Below are positions 16,549 to 25,869 of a DNA stretch of 64,000 bases, piece after piece (the first letter of the stretch is position 1; every line of letters begins with the position of its first letter). Under the pieces are notes generated by a model. That model worked only from the letters and a program-made list of their open reading frames with translations. It searched no databases and was not told the origin of the DNA. The stretch is from Campylobacteraceae bacterium (GTDB lineage Bacteria; Campylobacterota; Campylobacteria; Campylobacterales; Campylobacteraceae), in contig JAISAU010000024.1 of NCBI GenBank assembly GCA_031266555.1, positions 1 to 64,000 of the forward strand. Direction: 5' to 3'. A program made the translations under genes and the position numbers.

Positions 16549-18462
16549 ATGAAACTAAAAGAAATAACAATCCACAAATACAAATCATTTGAATTCATTC
16601 AGAAGTTTGAATTGGAAGATGATATTACGATTCTTGTCGGAATGAACGAATCGGGTAAAACCTCTGCATTGGAAGCCATTGCAAAAACTCGTTATTTTCA
16701 AGATGACGAGAATTTTAAGTTTAATGCCACGCACGATTATCCGCGTAAAGAGAAAAAGCAAATGGAAAAAAGTGGCGAAAATCCACAAGCCATTACTTGT
16801 GTCTATGAAATAGATGATGAATTAAAGCAATCTATTGAGCAGGAAATGGGCAAAGAAGTTCTTAAATCCACAATTTTTTCCGTTACCACAAAATATGATG
16901 ACAGCAAAACAATAAGTATTTTTGTTGATGCTAAAAAGTTTATAGAACATAAGACAAAAGAACTTGGCATATCAAGTGAAACTTTGAATGATAAACTTCT
17001 GAAAGTAAAGAATAAAGCAGATTTAGAAAATGTACAAAAGGAATACACGGAAGAAAATAAAGTAGCAGGCATAAAATCATTTGTCAAGTATTTTGAAAAC
17101 ACAAAAGGATGGGAAAGCGACCCGATAGGCAAATATGTTTATCAAGTTTTATTAGAGCCAAAAATGCCAAAATTTTTGTATTACGATGAATATTATTCTT
17201 TACCTTCAAGAATAAGTTTTGAAAAATTAAAAGACAAAAATTTAGATGAAAGCAAATACAAAACGGCAAAGGCTCTTATTGAATTAGCCGATATAAATAT
17301 TGACGATATTGTTAAAGCAACGAGTTTTGAAGATTTTATTGCAGAATTAGAAGCGACAGAAGCAATTATCTCACAAGAACTTTTTAAATATTGGCAGACA
17401 AATAAGAATCTCAATATTACTTTTCAGATAGATAAAAAGGAACAAACAAATAATTATGATACGCATATAGTAGAACACATTTTAGATATTCGCGTAAAAA
17501 ACAAAGGAGTTTCATTGCCTTTGAAAAACCGAAGTAAAGGGTTTAATTGGTTTTTCTCATTCCTTGTTTGGTTTAAGAAAATTCAGGAAGACCAAAATTC
17601 CAACTACATTTTACTGCTTGACGAGCCGGGATTAAACTTACACGCCTCTGCACAAGCCGATTTACTGCGATTTTTGGAAGATTTATCACAAAACTACCAA
17701 ATAGTTTATACAACACATTCGCCATTTATGATTACTTCTGACAAATTACAGCGAGTTAGAACAATTTTAGAAACAGACAAAGGTTCTGTAATTTCCGACA
17801 GCATTCAAGAAAAAGACCCTAAAACCTTATTTCCCTTACAAGCAGCATTAGGATATGATATTGCACAAAATTTGTTTATATGTAAAAAAAATTTATTAGT
17901 AGAAGGCGTGGCCGATTTAATAATTTTAACTACACTATCTGGAATATTAGAATCTGAAGGCCGAGAAGGACTAAGAAATGATGTCACCATTGTTCCAACA
18001 GGCGGATTGGAAAAAGTTGCGACATTTATTTCTTTACTTCGTGGTTCACAATTAGAAATTGTTTGTTTGTTGGATTCTTATACTGACCCCTCTGGAAAAG
18101 CAAAAATGGATAATTTGATTGCTGGAAAAATTATTCAAAAAAATAAAATTCATTTTTTTAATGAATTTTTAGATTCACGTAATGAAGCTGACCTTGAAGA
18201 TTTGTTTGCAAAGCAAGACTATCTTAGACTATTCAATTCCGCTTTTGAAAATTATCCCGATATTGAAATTTCTGATTTGAATCCCGATATTAAACAAATT
18301 ATCATCCAAATCAATAAAAAATTAGGTATTGATAGATTTAACCATTATAGACCTGCTAATGAATTAGCAAAAAAAGGTTTAAAGAAAGAAGATTTATCTC
18401 TTGAAACATTAAATAATTTTGAAAAAATATTCAAAACAATCAATAAATTATTTGAAAATTAA
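16549..18462 (+). CDS. OLD-family ATPase/Toprim nuclease (putative phage defence)
   Basis: 637 residues. N-terminal SMC-like ATPase: Walker A GMNESGKTSALEA near residue 34; C-terminal half of the ATPase with YILLLDEPGLNLHASAQADLL (Walker B near 360) and the H-loop TTHSPFM. Then a Toprim domain begins at LLVEGVADLIILTTL (E-G-x-x-D, near 448) and includes the LLDSYTDPSGKAK segment. This is the OLD (overcoming lysogenization defect) architecture. No UvrD-type helicase (GajB) is adjacent, so class 1 OLD fits better than Gabija. GGAGAG ribosome site. The gene is richer in A/T than the operon upstream and is followed by a decayed stretch, both suggesting acquisition by transfer. Confidence 0.85.
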   Translation: MKLKEITIHKYKSFEFIQKFELEDDITILVGMNESGKTSALEAIAKTRYFQDDENFKFNATHDYPRKEKKQMEKSGENPQAITCVYEIDDELKQSIEQEMGKEVLKSTIFSVTTKYDDSKTISIFVDAKKFIEHKTKELGISSETLNDKLLKVKNKADLENVQKEYTEENKVAGIKSFVKYFENTKGWESDPIGKYVYQVLLEPKMPKFLYYDEYYSLPSRISFEKLKDKNLDESKYKTAKALIELADINIDDIVKATSFEDFIAELEATEAIISQELFKYWQTNKNLNITFQIDKKEQTNNYDTHIVEHILDIRVKNKGVSLPLKNRSKGFNWFFSFLVWFKKIQEDQNSNYILLLDEPGLNLHASAQADLLRFLEDLSQNYQIVYTTHSPFMITSDKLQRVRTILETDKGSVISDSIQEKDPKTLFPLQAALGYDIAQNLFICKKNLLVEGVADLIILTTLSGILESEGREGLRNDVTIVPTGGLEKVATFISLLRGSQLEIVCLLDSYTDPSGKAKMDNLIAGKIIQKNKIHFFNEFLDSRNEADLEDLFAKQDYLRLFNSAFENYPDIEISDLNPDIKQIIIQINKKLGIDRFNHYRPANELAKKGLKKEDLSLETLNNFEKIFKTINKLFEN

Positions 18463-19423
18463 AAGGATAATTATATCTACCAAATACATTAGCTTTCACG
18501 CCATGGTGTTAGCTATAAACTTTTGCAAGAATTAAGCGATCGGTTTTACGAAAAATCACGGATAGTTGCTAACTGTGTTAATTATATTTTCAATTTAACT
18601 ATAAAGCACACTTTTGGATTTTTTACGTAAAAAACCAGTCATATATGAAGTTTAGTAAAAATATTCCCAAAAGTTACACTTAAAGAACTTGACTATACAG
18701 ACAACGCTGATTATATTAACGAACCCAACAACAAAGCCTCTGAAATTCAAATAAACCCATCGCAACAAAAGCCAATTTCAGCAACTATTCCATTATTAAA
18801 CAAATAAAAGTAAATTTTGCTGATTTTGAGGAAAAATTCTGTAAAAAAGTTTTTATAATCTTTAATCTTAATAGAGAAATTGTAAATAAAGAAAATATAA
18901 ATGATATTAAAATAAAATTAGATAGATTAAGATAAAAATTAAAGTAGCTTGTAAATAAAATTTTGTCTAAAGCGATTTTATATAGAAATATTTCATAACA
19001 CTATTAAATCAGAAAAAGAGATAAGACTGAACTATTTTTTAATTATAGTTGATTTGCGGTTAAATTATGAAAATATTTCTCGCGCTATACAGCTTTTTCA
19101 ACTTACAGTCGAATTGTCAAAAAGTATTTTTTTCTATTTTGTTATTTTGGCTTTTACGCTTGCTTTAAAGTTGATTTCGAGCTTATTCTATATGTATAAT
19201 TACAATTAAACCAACATTATTTATTCATCAAAAGTATCTGTTCTATATATATGGCGTAATAAGTCCAGGAAAAATAGCAATACCGCTATATCGTGATAGT
19301 CTAACGCAAATATGTATTAAAACTCCTATGCTTTAAAAGATCCTTTAGAAACAAATAGGTTATGAACATCTTTACAAATAAAAATATCTATTTTTTATAT
19401 TTATACTTACTCTACATATATCA
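18463..19423. other. Gene-free, decayed AT-rich region after the OLD gene
   Basis: About 960 bases without an intact gene. Two plus-strand start-less frames look like broken coding sequence (listed separately at 18649-18935). The remainder (18936-19423) is AT-rich and shows only short frames. I see no repeat or RNA that I can name. Probably the remains of a transferred segment. Confidence 0.5.
18649..18935 (+). pseudogene. Remnant of unidentified gene(s), frameshifted
   Basis: From 18649 a start-less frame runs to TAA 18806-18808 with protein-like composition (KELDYTDNADYINEPNNKAS). A second, overlapping frame from about 18746 runs to TAA near 18935 (NFADFEEKFCKKVFIIFNLN followed by a Lys/Ile-rich tail). 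The two frames differ by one base, so a single gene with a frameshift is plausible. Family not recognised. Its position after the OLD gene suggests the tail of a partner gene. Confidence 0.35.
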
Positions 19424-19460
19424 AAATCAGAGCAATGAACTATTCCACTGCTCCGATTTT
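19424..19460 (-). terminator. Terminator of the amine oxidase operon
   Basis: Just after the stop of the RidA-like gene (19465) the minus strand can form a hairpin AAATCGGAGCA...TGCTCTGATTT (one mismatch) followed by a T-containing tail. Position and form fit a rho-independent terminator for the three-gene operon. Confidence 0.6.
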
Positions 19461-19464
19461 TACG

Positions 19465-19980
19465 CTATTTTTTCACTTTTCGAACTGCAGTTACTTCTAT
19501 CTCCACAAACCATGCCGGATTTGCGAGAGCGGCGACTTGAACAACAGATCTTGTCGGTAGATTGGGCTGTTCTTTTGTGCCAAAAAATTTACGATACCCT
19601 TTCATAAAACCGTCAAAATCCATCTTTCCCGAAAGCTTTGGATCGCCCACTAAAAAGACTTGCATCTTAATAACATCACCCATTTCCAAACCAAGACTTT
19701 TTAAGGTTTTGTCAATGCTCGCAAGCGAACTGATAGTTTGCTCCTCTGTGTTGCCATACGCTTCAACAGATTCTTTTGTAGCATTTATAATTGTCGGCAC
19801 AACGCCGCTTAGATTAACCACAGTCGCGTCGGATGGAATCTCCACTGCCATAGCGATTGGAAAATCCGAACCCGGCGTCTTATATCTAATCACATCCGCA
19901 GCATTAGAGGCGGTCAATAAAACTACCAAACAGACAAGAGCCCTAAAAATTGATCCGAATATATTTTTATTATAAAACAT
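19465..19980 (-). CDS. Exported RidA (YjgF/YER057c/UK114)-family protein
   Basis: 171 residues: a signal peptide (hydrophobic stretch ending TASNA) followed by a RidA domain from about residue 28. The conserved arginine that binds the substrate carboxylate in RidA is present in PTRSVVQVAAL, followed by VEIEVTAV. RidA proteins hydrolyse reactive imine/enamine intermediates. Most are cytosolic; an exported one beside an exported amine oxidase is meaningful. AAGGAG ribosome site, ATG 19980; 21 bases downstream of the cytochrome gene. Last gene of the operon. Confidence 0.88.
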   Translation of the reverse strand: MFYNKNIFGSIFRALVCLVVLLTASNAADVIRYKTPGSDFPIAMAVEIPSDATVVNLSGVVPTIINATKESVEAYGNTEEQTISSLASIDKTLKSLGLEMGDVIKMQVFLVGDPKLSGKMDFDGFMKGYRKFFGTKEQPNLPTRSVVQVAALANPAWFVEIEVTAVRKVKK

Positions 19981-20001
19981 ATTCTAACTCCTTATTGTAA
20001 A

Positions 20002-20406
20002 TTATTTAGGTACATCCGCCGCTGTGACAGTGCCCTTGAAATGATTGCCAAAGTTTGTGCGAACATAATTAACAACTTCCGCAATCTGCTCGTTTGTCAA
20101 ATATTCTCTAAAACTTGGCATACCTCTTAGTCCGTGTGTAACCACATCAAGCGTAGCTTGAGCAGACATCAATCTAACATTGCCAGCCAATGACGGATAA
20201 AAACCAGCGCCATTCGCGCCCTTACCATCAGCCATATGGCAACCTTGGCAACTTGACGAGTATATCTCCTTGCCTTTTTGCGCGTCAAACAGTTGCGTTC
20301 CGCCGGTAATAGATAGCTGCGGATCGCCGTCCGCAAAAAGCGCCGTTACGAATAAACCTCCGCACAAAAATAACTTCATAGGTTTAAAATAATCTTTTCT
20401 TTTCAT
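20002..20406 (-). CDS. Exported mono-haem cytochrome c
   Basis: About 134 residues from ATG 20406, chosen for its AAGGAG site; an ATG at 20421 would lie before that site. Signal peptide ending ALFA, then a class I cytochrome c domain with haem-binding CQGCH (SSCQGCHMADGKGANGAGFYPSLAGN), a distal Met in RGMPSF, and the C-terminal helix EQIAEVVNYVRTNFGNHF. Expected to be periplasmic and to accept electrons from the amine oxidase encoded just upstream, as in cytochrome-linked nicotine and amine dehydrogenases. Confidence 0.9.
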   Translation of the reverse strand: MKRKDYFKPMKLFLCGGLFVTALFADGDPQLSITGGTQLFDAQKGKEIYSSSCQGCHMADGKGANGAGFYPSLAGNVRLMSAQATLDVVTHGLRGMPSFREYLTNEQIAEVVNYVRTNFGNHFKGTVTAADVPK

Positions 20407-20424
20407 ACTAACTCCTTTCATAAT

Positions 20425-22041
20425 TTAGGTTTTTTTAGCGACAATCGTTTCATGTAAACGTTTAATCGCATCTTGTGCGGATAACACCGCGCCCTCCAAC
20501 CAAGCCGGAATATACGAGGCGTGTTCTCCTGCTAATACAATACGACCGTCAACCTGACAAAGATTTTTATAATGTTTTTCTCTTGTATCGTCTGTCCATA
20601 TGCCATGACAACCGTTTATCCACGGAACACGATGCCAGCCTACCGCGATTCCATTTTCAAACTCCTCGCGATATTGCGGATGTATCATAGAACCGTATTT
20701 TAGTGCCGCCTCAACGCGATCTTTCGGATCCATAGAAGTAAACTCGTATGAATTTCTTCCCCAAATATACCCGCCAAGCAAAACGCCTTTTCCTTTTTTA
20801 CCGTAATCGGTATTCGGATATCCGATCAACTCAATCGGCGTATTTGTGTAAGTAATGCCGCCGTAAATACTATCGTCTTCCCAAAATCTCCGCTTAAACT
20901 GCAATCCCACTTTTGTGGCAGTTTCATACGGCACGGCGTCAATAGCCTGTTTCATTTGCGTTCCCACATTGATCGGCATTTGGCTAAGAATTGAAAGAGG
21001 AATAGTACACACGCAATAATCCGCTCGCTCCGTTAGCACAGACGTCGGTTTATTGCTATCCTTATAACTTACTGTAACGCCTTTATCGTCTTGTTTGATA
21101 GAAGTAACATGCGCGTTGTATTTTATAAGATTGCCGACTTGTTTCTCAAAAGCTTGGGCGACTTTATCCATTCCGCCTACCGGTTGAAATATAGCGCTTT
21201 GAAACTCGTGAAATTGACCGCTTATGATTCTGCTCCAAAATCCGGACTTAATCAACTCTTTGCCTTCCAATATATCTTCCGAAGCCGTAGCCAAAGGCAT
21301 CAAACCGCCGCCGGGCCATATAGCAAAACCGCGTCTTTCACTGCTTTCAATTGATTTACCGTATTTGCCATCGTGATCTAACGCGCCCCAATTGCTAAGC
21401 GCGTTAAGTAGCGCTTCTTTATCGTCCTTGCTAAGCGTTTTATCTAACGCGCCTTGATTTACCGTTTTACTCAATAACTCGGCGATGTGTCCTTGAAAAT
21501 CGGCTTGTACTTTACGGTATCGCTGCGGTTTACCGCCGTACGCGTTAGTAGAATGAACGAAAGCGTTGTAATTAACTTGTACAAACGGCTCTAATTCAAC
21601 GCCAAAAAGCTTACAATAACTCAATATCGCGAAGTGATTATATGGAATACGCCACGGACCGGGATTTATATATAAACCCTTGTCAAATTCACACTTTTGA
21701 GTAGCGCCGCCAAGCTCCGTATATGTATCGCCGCCGCGCAATGTCCAGCAACGTCCTCCAGCTTTTGAGCGATATTCAAGAATTTTCACCGAATATCCCG
21801 CCTTGCGCAATTCGTAAGCGGCTGTCATGCCGGCTATTCCAGCGCCTAAAATCAATATGCTGGCACCTTTTGGCGCGTTTTTTAGTTGTCCAAACTCTTC
21901 ACCCTCTTTAAACGGTGACTCTGCGGCAATACCAAATGAAGCCATAGCTTGATACATAGCGGCGACTCCCGCCGTTTTACCAATCATAGCCAACAATTGT
22001 CGTCTCGTTATTTCAGAACCATTATACATCTGCTCCTCCAT
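20425..22041 (-). CDS. Tat-exported flavin amine oxidase/dehydrogenase
   Basis: 538 residues of the monoamine oxidase/L-amino-acid oxidase family. N-terminal twin-arginine signal (TRRQLLAMIGKTAG, Arg13-Arg14). FAD-binding ILILGAGIAGMTAAYELRKAG at about 62-82 with the following EYRSKAGGR, a substrate domain, and a C-terminal FAD motif GEHASYIPAWLEGAVLSAQDA. It lacks the flavin-linking Cys motif of mammalian MAO as far as I can see. The substrate is unknown (amine, amino acid or nicotine-like). Co-transcribed with a cytochrome c and an exported RidA, pointing to dehydrogenase rather than O2-dependent oxidase activity. Confidence 0.9.
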   Translation of the reverse strand: MEEQMYNGSEITRRQLLAMIGKTAGVAAMYQAMASFGIAAESPFKEGEEFGQLKNAPKGASILILGAGIAGMTAAYELRKAGYSVKILEYRSKAGGRCWTLRGGDTYTELGGATQKCEFDKGLYINPGPWRIPYNHFAILSYCKLFGVELEPFVQVNYNAFVHSTNAYGGKPQRYRKVQADFQGHIAELLSKTVNQGALDKTLSKDDKEALLNALSNWGALDHDGKYGKSIESSERRGFAIWPGGGLMPLATASEDILEGKELIKSGFWSRIISGQFHEFQSAIFQPVGGMDKVAQAFEKQVGNLIKYNAHVTSIKQDDKGVTVSYKDSNKPTSVLTERADYCVCTIPLSILSQMPINVGTQMKQAIDAVPYETATKVGLQFKRRFWEDDSIYGGITYTNTPIELIGYPNTDYGKKGKGVLLGGYIWGRNSYEFTSMDPKDRVEAALKYGSMIHPQYREEFENGIAVGWHRVPWINGCHGIWTDDTREKHYKNLCQVDGRIVLAGEHASYIPAWLEGAVLSAQDAIKRLHETIVAKKT

Positions 22042-22165
22042 TTAATGAATTTGAATAAAATGCAATCTATCATAGGTAGAATTAGCCTCCTTTGAATAAA
22101 TTTACCTAAAAAACCACCTACAGATTGTCTTTAATCTGCCTGAAGTTTTGCTATGGAGGAAATTA
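22042..22165 (-). promoter_or_regulatory. Leader of the amine oxidase operon with two hairpins
   Basis: The minus-strand region before the start at 22041 contains an inverted repeat CAGATT-AAAGAC-AATCTG (about 22119-22136) and a second, AGGTA-AATT...AATT-C-TACCT (about 22075-22108), whose loop holds an AAAGGAGG sequence. The GGAGG in the loop and the real ribosome site near the start codon make translational control possible. I could not match it to a known riboswitch class. The rest of 22166-22529 is AT-rich and shows no gene. Confidence 0.35.
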
Positions 22166-22529
22166 TAATACGAAAATAGTGAAAGTATTGATTAAATTTT
22201 AATCAGTTTTATGATTTTTTTAGAAACATATATATGGATATAAAATGAATAATATATTGGTATTATTTTGTGCAAAAAATCTATTAAAACCTGTCGCTAT
22301 TGTTAATTAAGCGCGAAAATAGCCGACACGCAGCAATAAAAAAAGATTTTTTAATAAGAAATTTCTCTATCGCATTTGGACTAGTTTGTATGAAAATAAT
22401 TTTAATAAACTTAAATTTTTATACAATTACTTTTCTAAAATATAATACATGTAGTATAAAAATTCTCTTTTTACTAAAGCGTTATATTGTCAAATGTGTC
22501 TAAAGTTATACATGTAGAGTAAAATGAAA

Positions 22530-22850
22530 CAAGGCACGCCGTAAGCCGGGTTCTGTCGTGGGCGACTATTTATCTGGCCAACGCTTCACAGCGCCGCTCA
22601 AGCGAAGAGTAAAAATATGAGACTAAACCATCTCTTCTTGCTGCAAGTTGGGTTTACAAAGCCGTCTTTATTGCTAAAAACGCTGGTGGGCTCTTACCCC
22701 GCCGTTTCACCTTTTCCACTTTCGCGGTAGTTTTATTTCTGTTGCACTTTCCCTTGGGTTACCCCAGCCATCTGTTAGATGGAACTATGTCTCATCGCAG
22801 CCCGGACTTTCCTCTAAAGCTAGACTTTAGCAGCCGCCTGCCGTACCTTG
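22530..22850 (-). ncRNA. rnpB: RNase P RNA (bacterial class A)
   Basis: Read on the minus strand, the 5' end CAAGGUACG pairs perfectly over nine bases with the 3' end CGUGCCUUG (helix P1). Conserved elements follow: GAGGAAAGUCCGGGCU (P4 5' half region), GGGUAACCC-like and AAGUGCAACAGAAA, GGUAAGAGCCCACC, and near the 3' end CAGAACCCGGCUUACGGCGUG. About 321 nt. It processes tRNA 5' ends together with RnpA. Confidence 0.95.
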
Positions 22851-23254
22851 TGCGCGAATTATATATGAAATCGGCTTAAAAAATTTAGACAGCGATTGCA
22901 ACTTTTTGTAAAAAATCGTCATCTTCACGGGCTTCAAAAAAATGCGATAAGAGAATTTATCTAAATGTTGTTCAAATACCGAATTTTGCTTTTTTTGTAT
23001 AAAACAGGCGATAAAACAATATTTTTAGAAAAGCTTTACGAAGTGTAAAATCGAAACAAAATAAAATAAAATTGGTGTAAAAGTAAATTTTGACTTATGC
23101 TACTTCTTAAATATTACAGATACAGCCGCTATTTCACTATAATAATTCGTCTATTTTTTTTAAGCCAATTTATAATTTTCGTTTTGCGAATTTTTCTATT
23201 ATCTACATGTATTATATGTGTCAACACACTTTTATATGTACATGTAAAATATAT
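22851..23254. other. Intergenic region without a recognisable gene
   Basis: About 400 bases upstream of rnpB (its promoter must lie just right of 22850) and downstream of the TPR gene. AT-rich; contains two TACATGTA palindromes (about 23202 and 23238). Open frames here are short and lack family character. Confidence 0.5.
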
Positions 23255-24343
23255 TTATTCTGCAAACTTTTTTAAAGCGTCAAGGCACTCTTTTACCCAA
23301 TCCTTTTTAGGGCTTTCGAGTCTTTCTACTAATCTATTTAAATGGGAAAAATCAAAATCTATATTAGGATCTTTAAGATTAAAATACGAATATTTATTTC
23401 GCCACAAATCCAATCTCTCCGCTTGCTGCTCTTTAGTCGCCGCATATAGAATTTGTAAAAACTCGTACATAAAAATAGAATATTCGCTTTTATCGGCTAA
23501 TTCCTCATTCTCATCGCTAAAAGAAGGTTTGATATCGTTACAAATCTCAAATTCTATTTTATTTGTTACCGCTGCTCCGACTGTTTCAACTACATAGGGA
23601 TTTGTGGAGTTTTTAAATCGCTCTATAATTTCTTTATATAACGATAATCCCTCTTTCGGATTGCCTAAATCTATATAGTTTACGCCAAGATTCAAAAAAC
23701 TTCCGACAACTAAGTTTTGCACATATTCATCTTGAGAATTTTCAAACTTACGTATTAAGTCATTATAAATATCTATGGCTCTGTCTTTATCGTTTGTTGC
23801 GCTGTATATATGTCCTAAAATCGCCATAGCGCTTGCTTTAAGCGTAATAATGTTTTCATTGTTCGTATTTTTAAATTCATCAAGAAATTTTTGATAAATT
23901 TCTATTTCGCCTTTTGTATCGTTCATGTCATAAGCGATAGCTCCTTGATTAAAAAGAGAATTCGCCGTTATAAACTCTATATCTTTATCGCTAGAATCCA
24001 CAAAATTTAAAATTATCTGTTCGTACAATTTTTTTTCAGCTTTTATATCGTTTTTTTTCTTATAACCTAAGGCTAAATTGAACATAGATTGCGCTATCAT
24101 AACCTTGATTTCTTCATTTGTAGAATTTCCAAATTCGCTTATTAATCTCTTGTATTCTCTTATCATTTCGTCCGTTTTATTAGCGTAATATAAATCCAGA
24201 GCCGTTCCAAACATATCTTGAGCGTTTTGTAGCGCTACTTTATCCATAAATATACTTAACTCTTTTGTAGTATTCGGCGCGCTTGACATAAGAGTTGACG
24301 CGGTTAAAAGCAAACTAAGAATCAATATAAAAAATATTCTCAT
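23255..24343 (-). CDS. Exported TPR-repeat protein
   Basis: 362 residues with a signal peptide (MRIFFILILSLLLTASTLMSS) and about five tetratricopeptide-like units of 44-46 residues from about 45 to 265. Each unit has an A-x-x-x-x-x-G-x-x-Y core followed by a (E/D)-(F/I)-x-x-S/T-x-(N/D) linker (SEFGNSTNEEI, LNFVDSSDKDI, DEFKNTNNENI, RKFENSQDEYV, ERFKNSTNPYV). The C-terminal 90 residues are a separate helical region. Likely a periplasmic scaffold; partner unknown. Monocistronic. Confidence 0.75.
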   Translation of the reverse strand: MRIFFILILSLLLTASTLMSSAPNTTKELSIFMDKVALQNAQDMFGTALDLYYANKTDEMIREYKRLISEFGNSTNEEIKVMIAQSMFNLALGYKKKNDIKAEKKLYEQIILNFVDSSDKDIEFITANSLFNQGAIAYDMNDTKGEIEIYQKFLDEFKNTNNENIITLKASAMAILGHIYSATNDKDRAIDIYNDLIRKFENSQDEYVQNLVVGSFLNLGVNYIDLGNPKEGLSLYKEIIERFKNSTNPYVVETVGAAVTNKIEFEICNDIKPSFSDENEELADKSEYSIFMYEFLQILYAATKEQQAERLDLWRNKYSYFNLKDPNIDFDFSHLNRLVERLESPKKDWVKECLDALKKFAE

Positions 24344-24419
24344 TGTTAACCTTCTTTAATTATTTTTGAAAAATTATATCTATAGTTGGCTTAATTGATA
24401 AAATTCAAAGCAAAATTAA

Positions 24420-24926
24420 TTATTTTGGTATTTTTTGTAGAATAAAATGCTGCCAAGCTGGAATTATATCGGCGTTTTTCCCTATACTTTTTTCGTATTT
24501 TTTTTCATTTATCAATTGCCAGTTTCTAAAATTTATCGGAGGGAAAAAAGTGTCTGCTTTTCCGTTATAATCAACCGTAGTAAGATACAATCTATCGGCG
24601 TATGGAAGCGCTTCTTTGTAAATCTCGCCTCCTCCTATCACAAAACTCTCCTCTTCGCCTCTGCTCTCGCAAAATTCAATCGCCTTTTGCAAACTCTCAC
24701 ATGTAAAGACATTAGACGTATTAAAACCGCTTTTTGACAAAACTACAGAGGTTCGATTTGGCAACGGTTTTCCTATGGATTGATAAGTTTTTCTGCCCAT
24801 TATCAAATGATGACCAACGGTAAGTTCTTTGAAAAGTTTCAAATCCTCTGGAATATGCCACAAAAGTCTGTTGTTAAGTCCTATCTGCCAAGCCTTTCCT
24901 ACAGCCACGATGATAGATAGTCTCAC
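24420..24926 (-). CDS. folA: Dihydrofolate reductase
   Basis: 168 residues. Opens [34 protein letters not shown], the Met20-loop and catalytic region (Asp27 position taken by E in HIPEDL), then [11 protein letters not shown] for NADPH binding, [17 protein letters not shown], and a C-terminal strand. Reduces dihydrofolate to tetrahydrofolate. Overlaps the thyA stop by four bases, so the enzyme that regenerates the cofactor used by thymidylate synthase is coupled to it. Confidence 0.95.
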   Translation of the reverse strand: MRLSIIVAVGKAWQIGLNNRLLWHIPEDLKLFKELTVGHHLIMGRKTYQSIGKPLPNRTSVVLSKSGFNTSNVFTCESLQKAIEFCESRGEEESFVIGGGEIYKEALPYADRLYLTTVDYNGKADTFFPPINFRNWQLINEKKYEKSIGKNADIIPAWQHFILQKIPK

Positions 24927-25714
24927 ACGGCAACCTTAGCTTTTATATGCGGATGCGCCTCATAATTTAAAAGCTCAAAATCCTCAAATTTAAAGTCAAA
25001 TATATTTTTCACATTCGGATTTATTTTCATTTTGGGCAGCGCAAAAGGTTCGCGTCCAAGCTGCAAATCAGCCTGCTCCAAGTGGTTGCTGTAAAGATGC
25101 GCATCGCCGAAAGTATGGATAAATTCGCCAAGTTTAAGTTCGCAAACTTGCGCTACCATCATCGTCAAAAGCGCGTATGAAGCGATATTGAAAGGGACTC
25201 CCAAAAATATATCGGCGCTTCTTTGGTATAGTTGACATGAGAGTTTATTATCCGCCACATAAAATTGAAAAAACGCGTGACATGGAGCAAGCGCCATATT
25301 GTCAAGCTCAGCGACATTCCAAGCGCTCACAATAAGACGGCGGCTTGTGGGATTTGATTTTAGTTGTTTTATCATGTCGCTTATCTGATCAACTGTTTTT
25401 TCAGAACCTCTCCAGCTTCTCCATTGCGCTCCGTAAATAGACCCCAAATTACCGTCTTTATCAGCCCACTCATCCCAAATTTTCACACCGTTATCATTCA
25501 AATATTTTACATTCGTATCGCCTTTCAAAAACCACAAAAGTTCATGTACGATGGATTTTAAATGGCATTTTTTGGTAGTAACCAAAGGAAACCCGTCATT
25601 CAAATCAAATCTCATTTGATAACCAAAAACCGAATAAGTTCCAGTACCTGTTCTGTCCTCTTTAAAAGTCCCGTTTTGCCTTACATGTCGCATTAAATCA
25701 AGATATTGTTTCAA
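24923..25714 (-). CDS. thyA: Thymidylate synthase (ThyA type)
   Basis: 263 residues, the length of E. coli ThyA. Family motifs: [30 protein letters not shown], the active-site Cys in [13 protein letters not shown], the dUMP-binding [22 protein letters not shown], and the C-terminal [11 protein letters not shown]. Makes dTMP from dUMP with methylene-tetrahydrofolate. Notable because many Campylobacterota use the flavin-dependent ThyX instead. Forms an operon with folA. Confidence 0.96.
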   Translation of the reverse strand: MKQYLDLMRHVRQNGTFKEDRTGTGTYSVFGYQMRFDLNDGFPLVTTKKCHLKSIVHELLWFLKGDTNVKYLNDNGVKIWDEWADKDGNLGSIYGAQWRSWRGSEKTVDQISDMIKQLKSNPTSRRLIVSAWNVAELDNMALAPCHAFFQFYVADNKLSCQLYQRSADIFLGVPFNIASYALLTMMVAQVCELKLGEFIHTFGDAHLYSNHLEQADLQLGREPFALPKMKINPNVKNIFDFKFEDFELLNYEAHPHIKAKVAV

Positions 25715-25869
25715 GTTCTTCCCCTAATCAAAAACTTGTTATTTTAACCATAAAAAACTTAAAATTTATCCTAAGTCAAATTTTAAAATTTAAAATATTA
25801 CTGTAATTTTGTATTTAAATAATTTAAGATTAACTATAGTACAATTCGCAATCTTTCAAAGGAGATAAT

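Noticed and set aside
16549-18462. Gabija GajA
   Set aside because: No GajB-type UvrD helicase gene is adjacent, so a class 1 OLD protein is the safer call.
22042-22165. Glycine, TPP or preQ1 riboswitch in the amine oxidase leader
   Set aside because: None of the conserved cores of these classes could be found; only generic hairpins are visible.
22300-22503. 67-codon hydrophobic frame left of rnpB
   Set aside because: AT-rich non-coding look, TTG-type start without ribosome site, no resemblance to known small proteins.
23097-23597. 166-codon plus-strand frame
   Set aside because: Its second half is antisense to the TPR gene, which has a signal peptide and clear repeats; the first half is simple AT-rich sequence.
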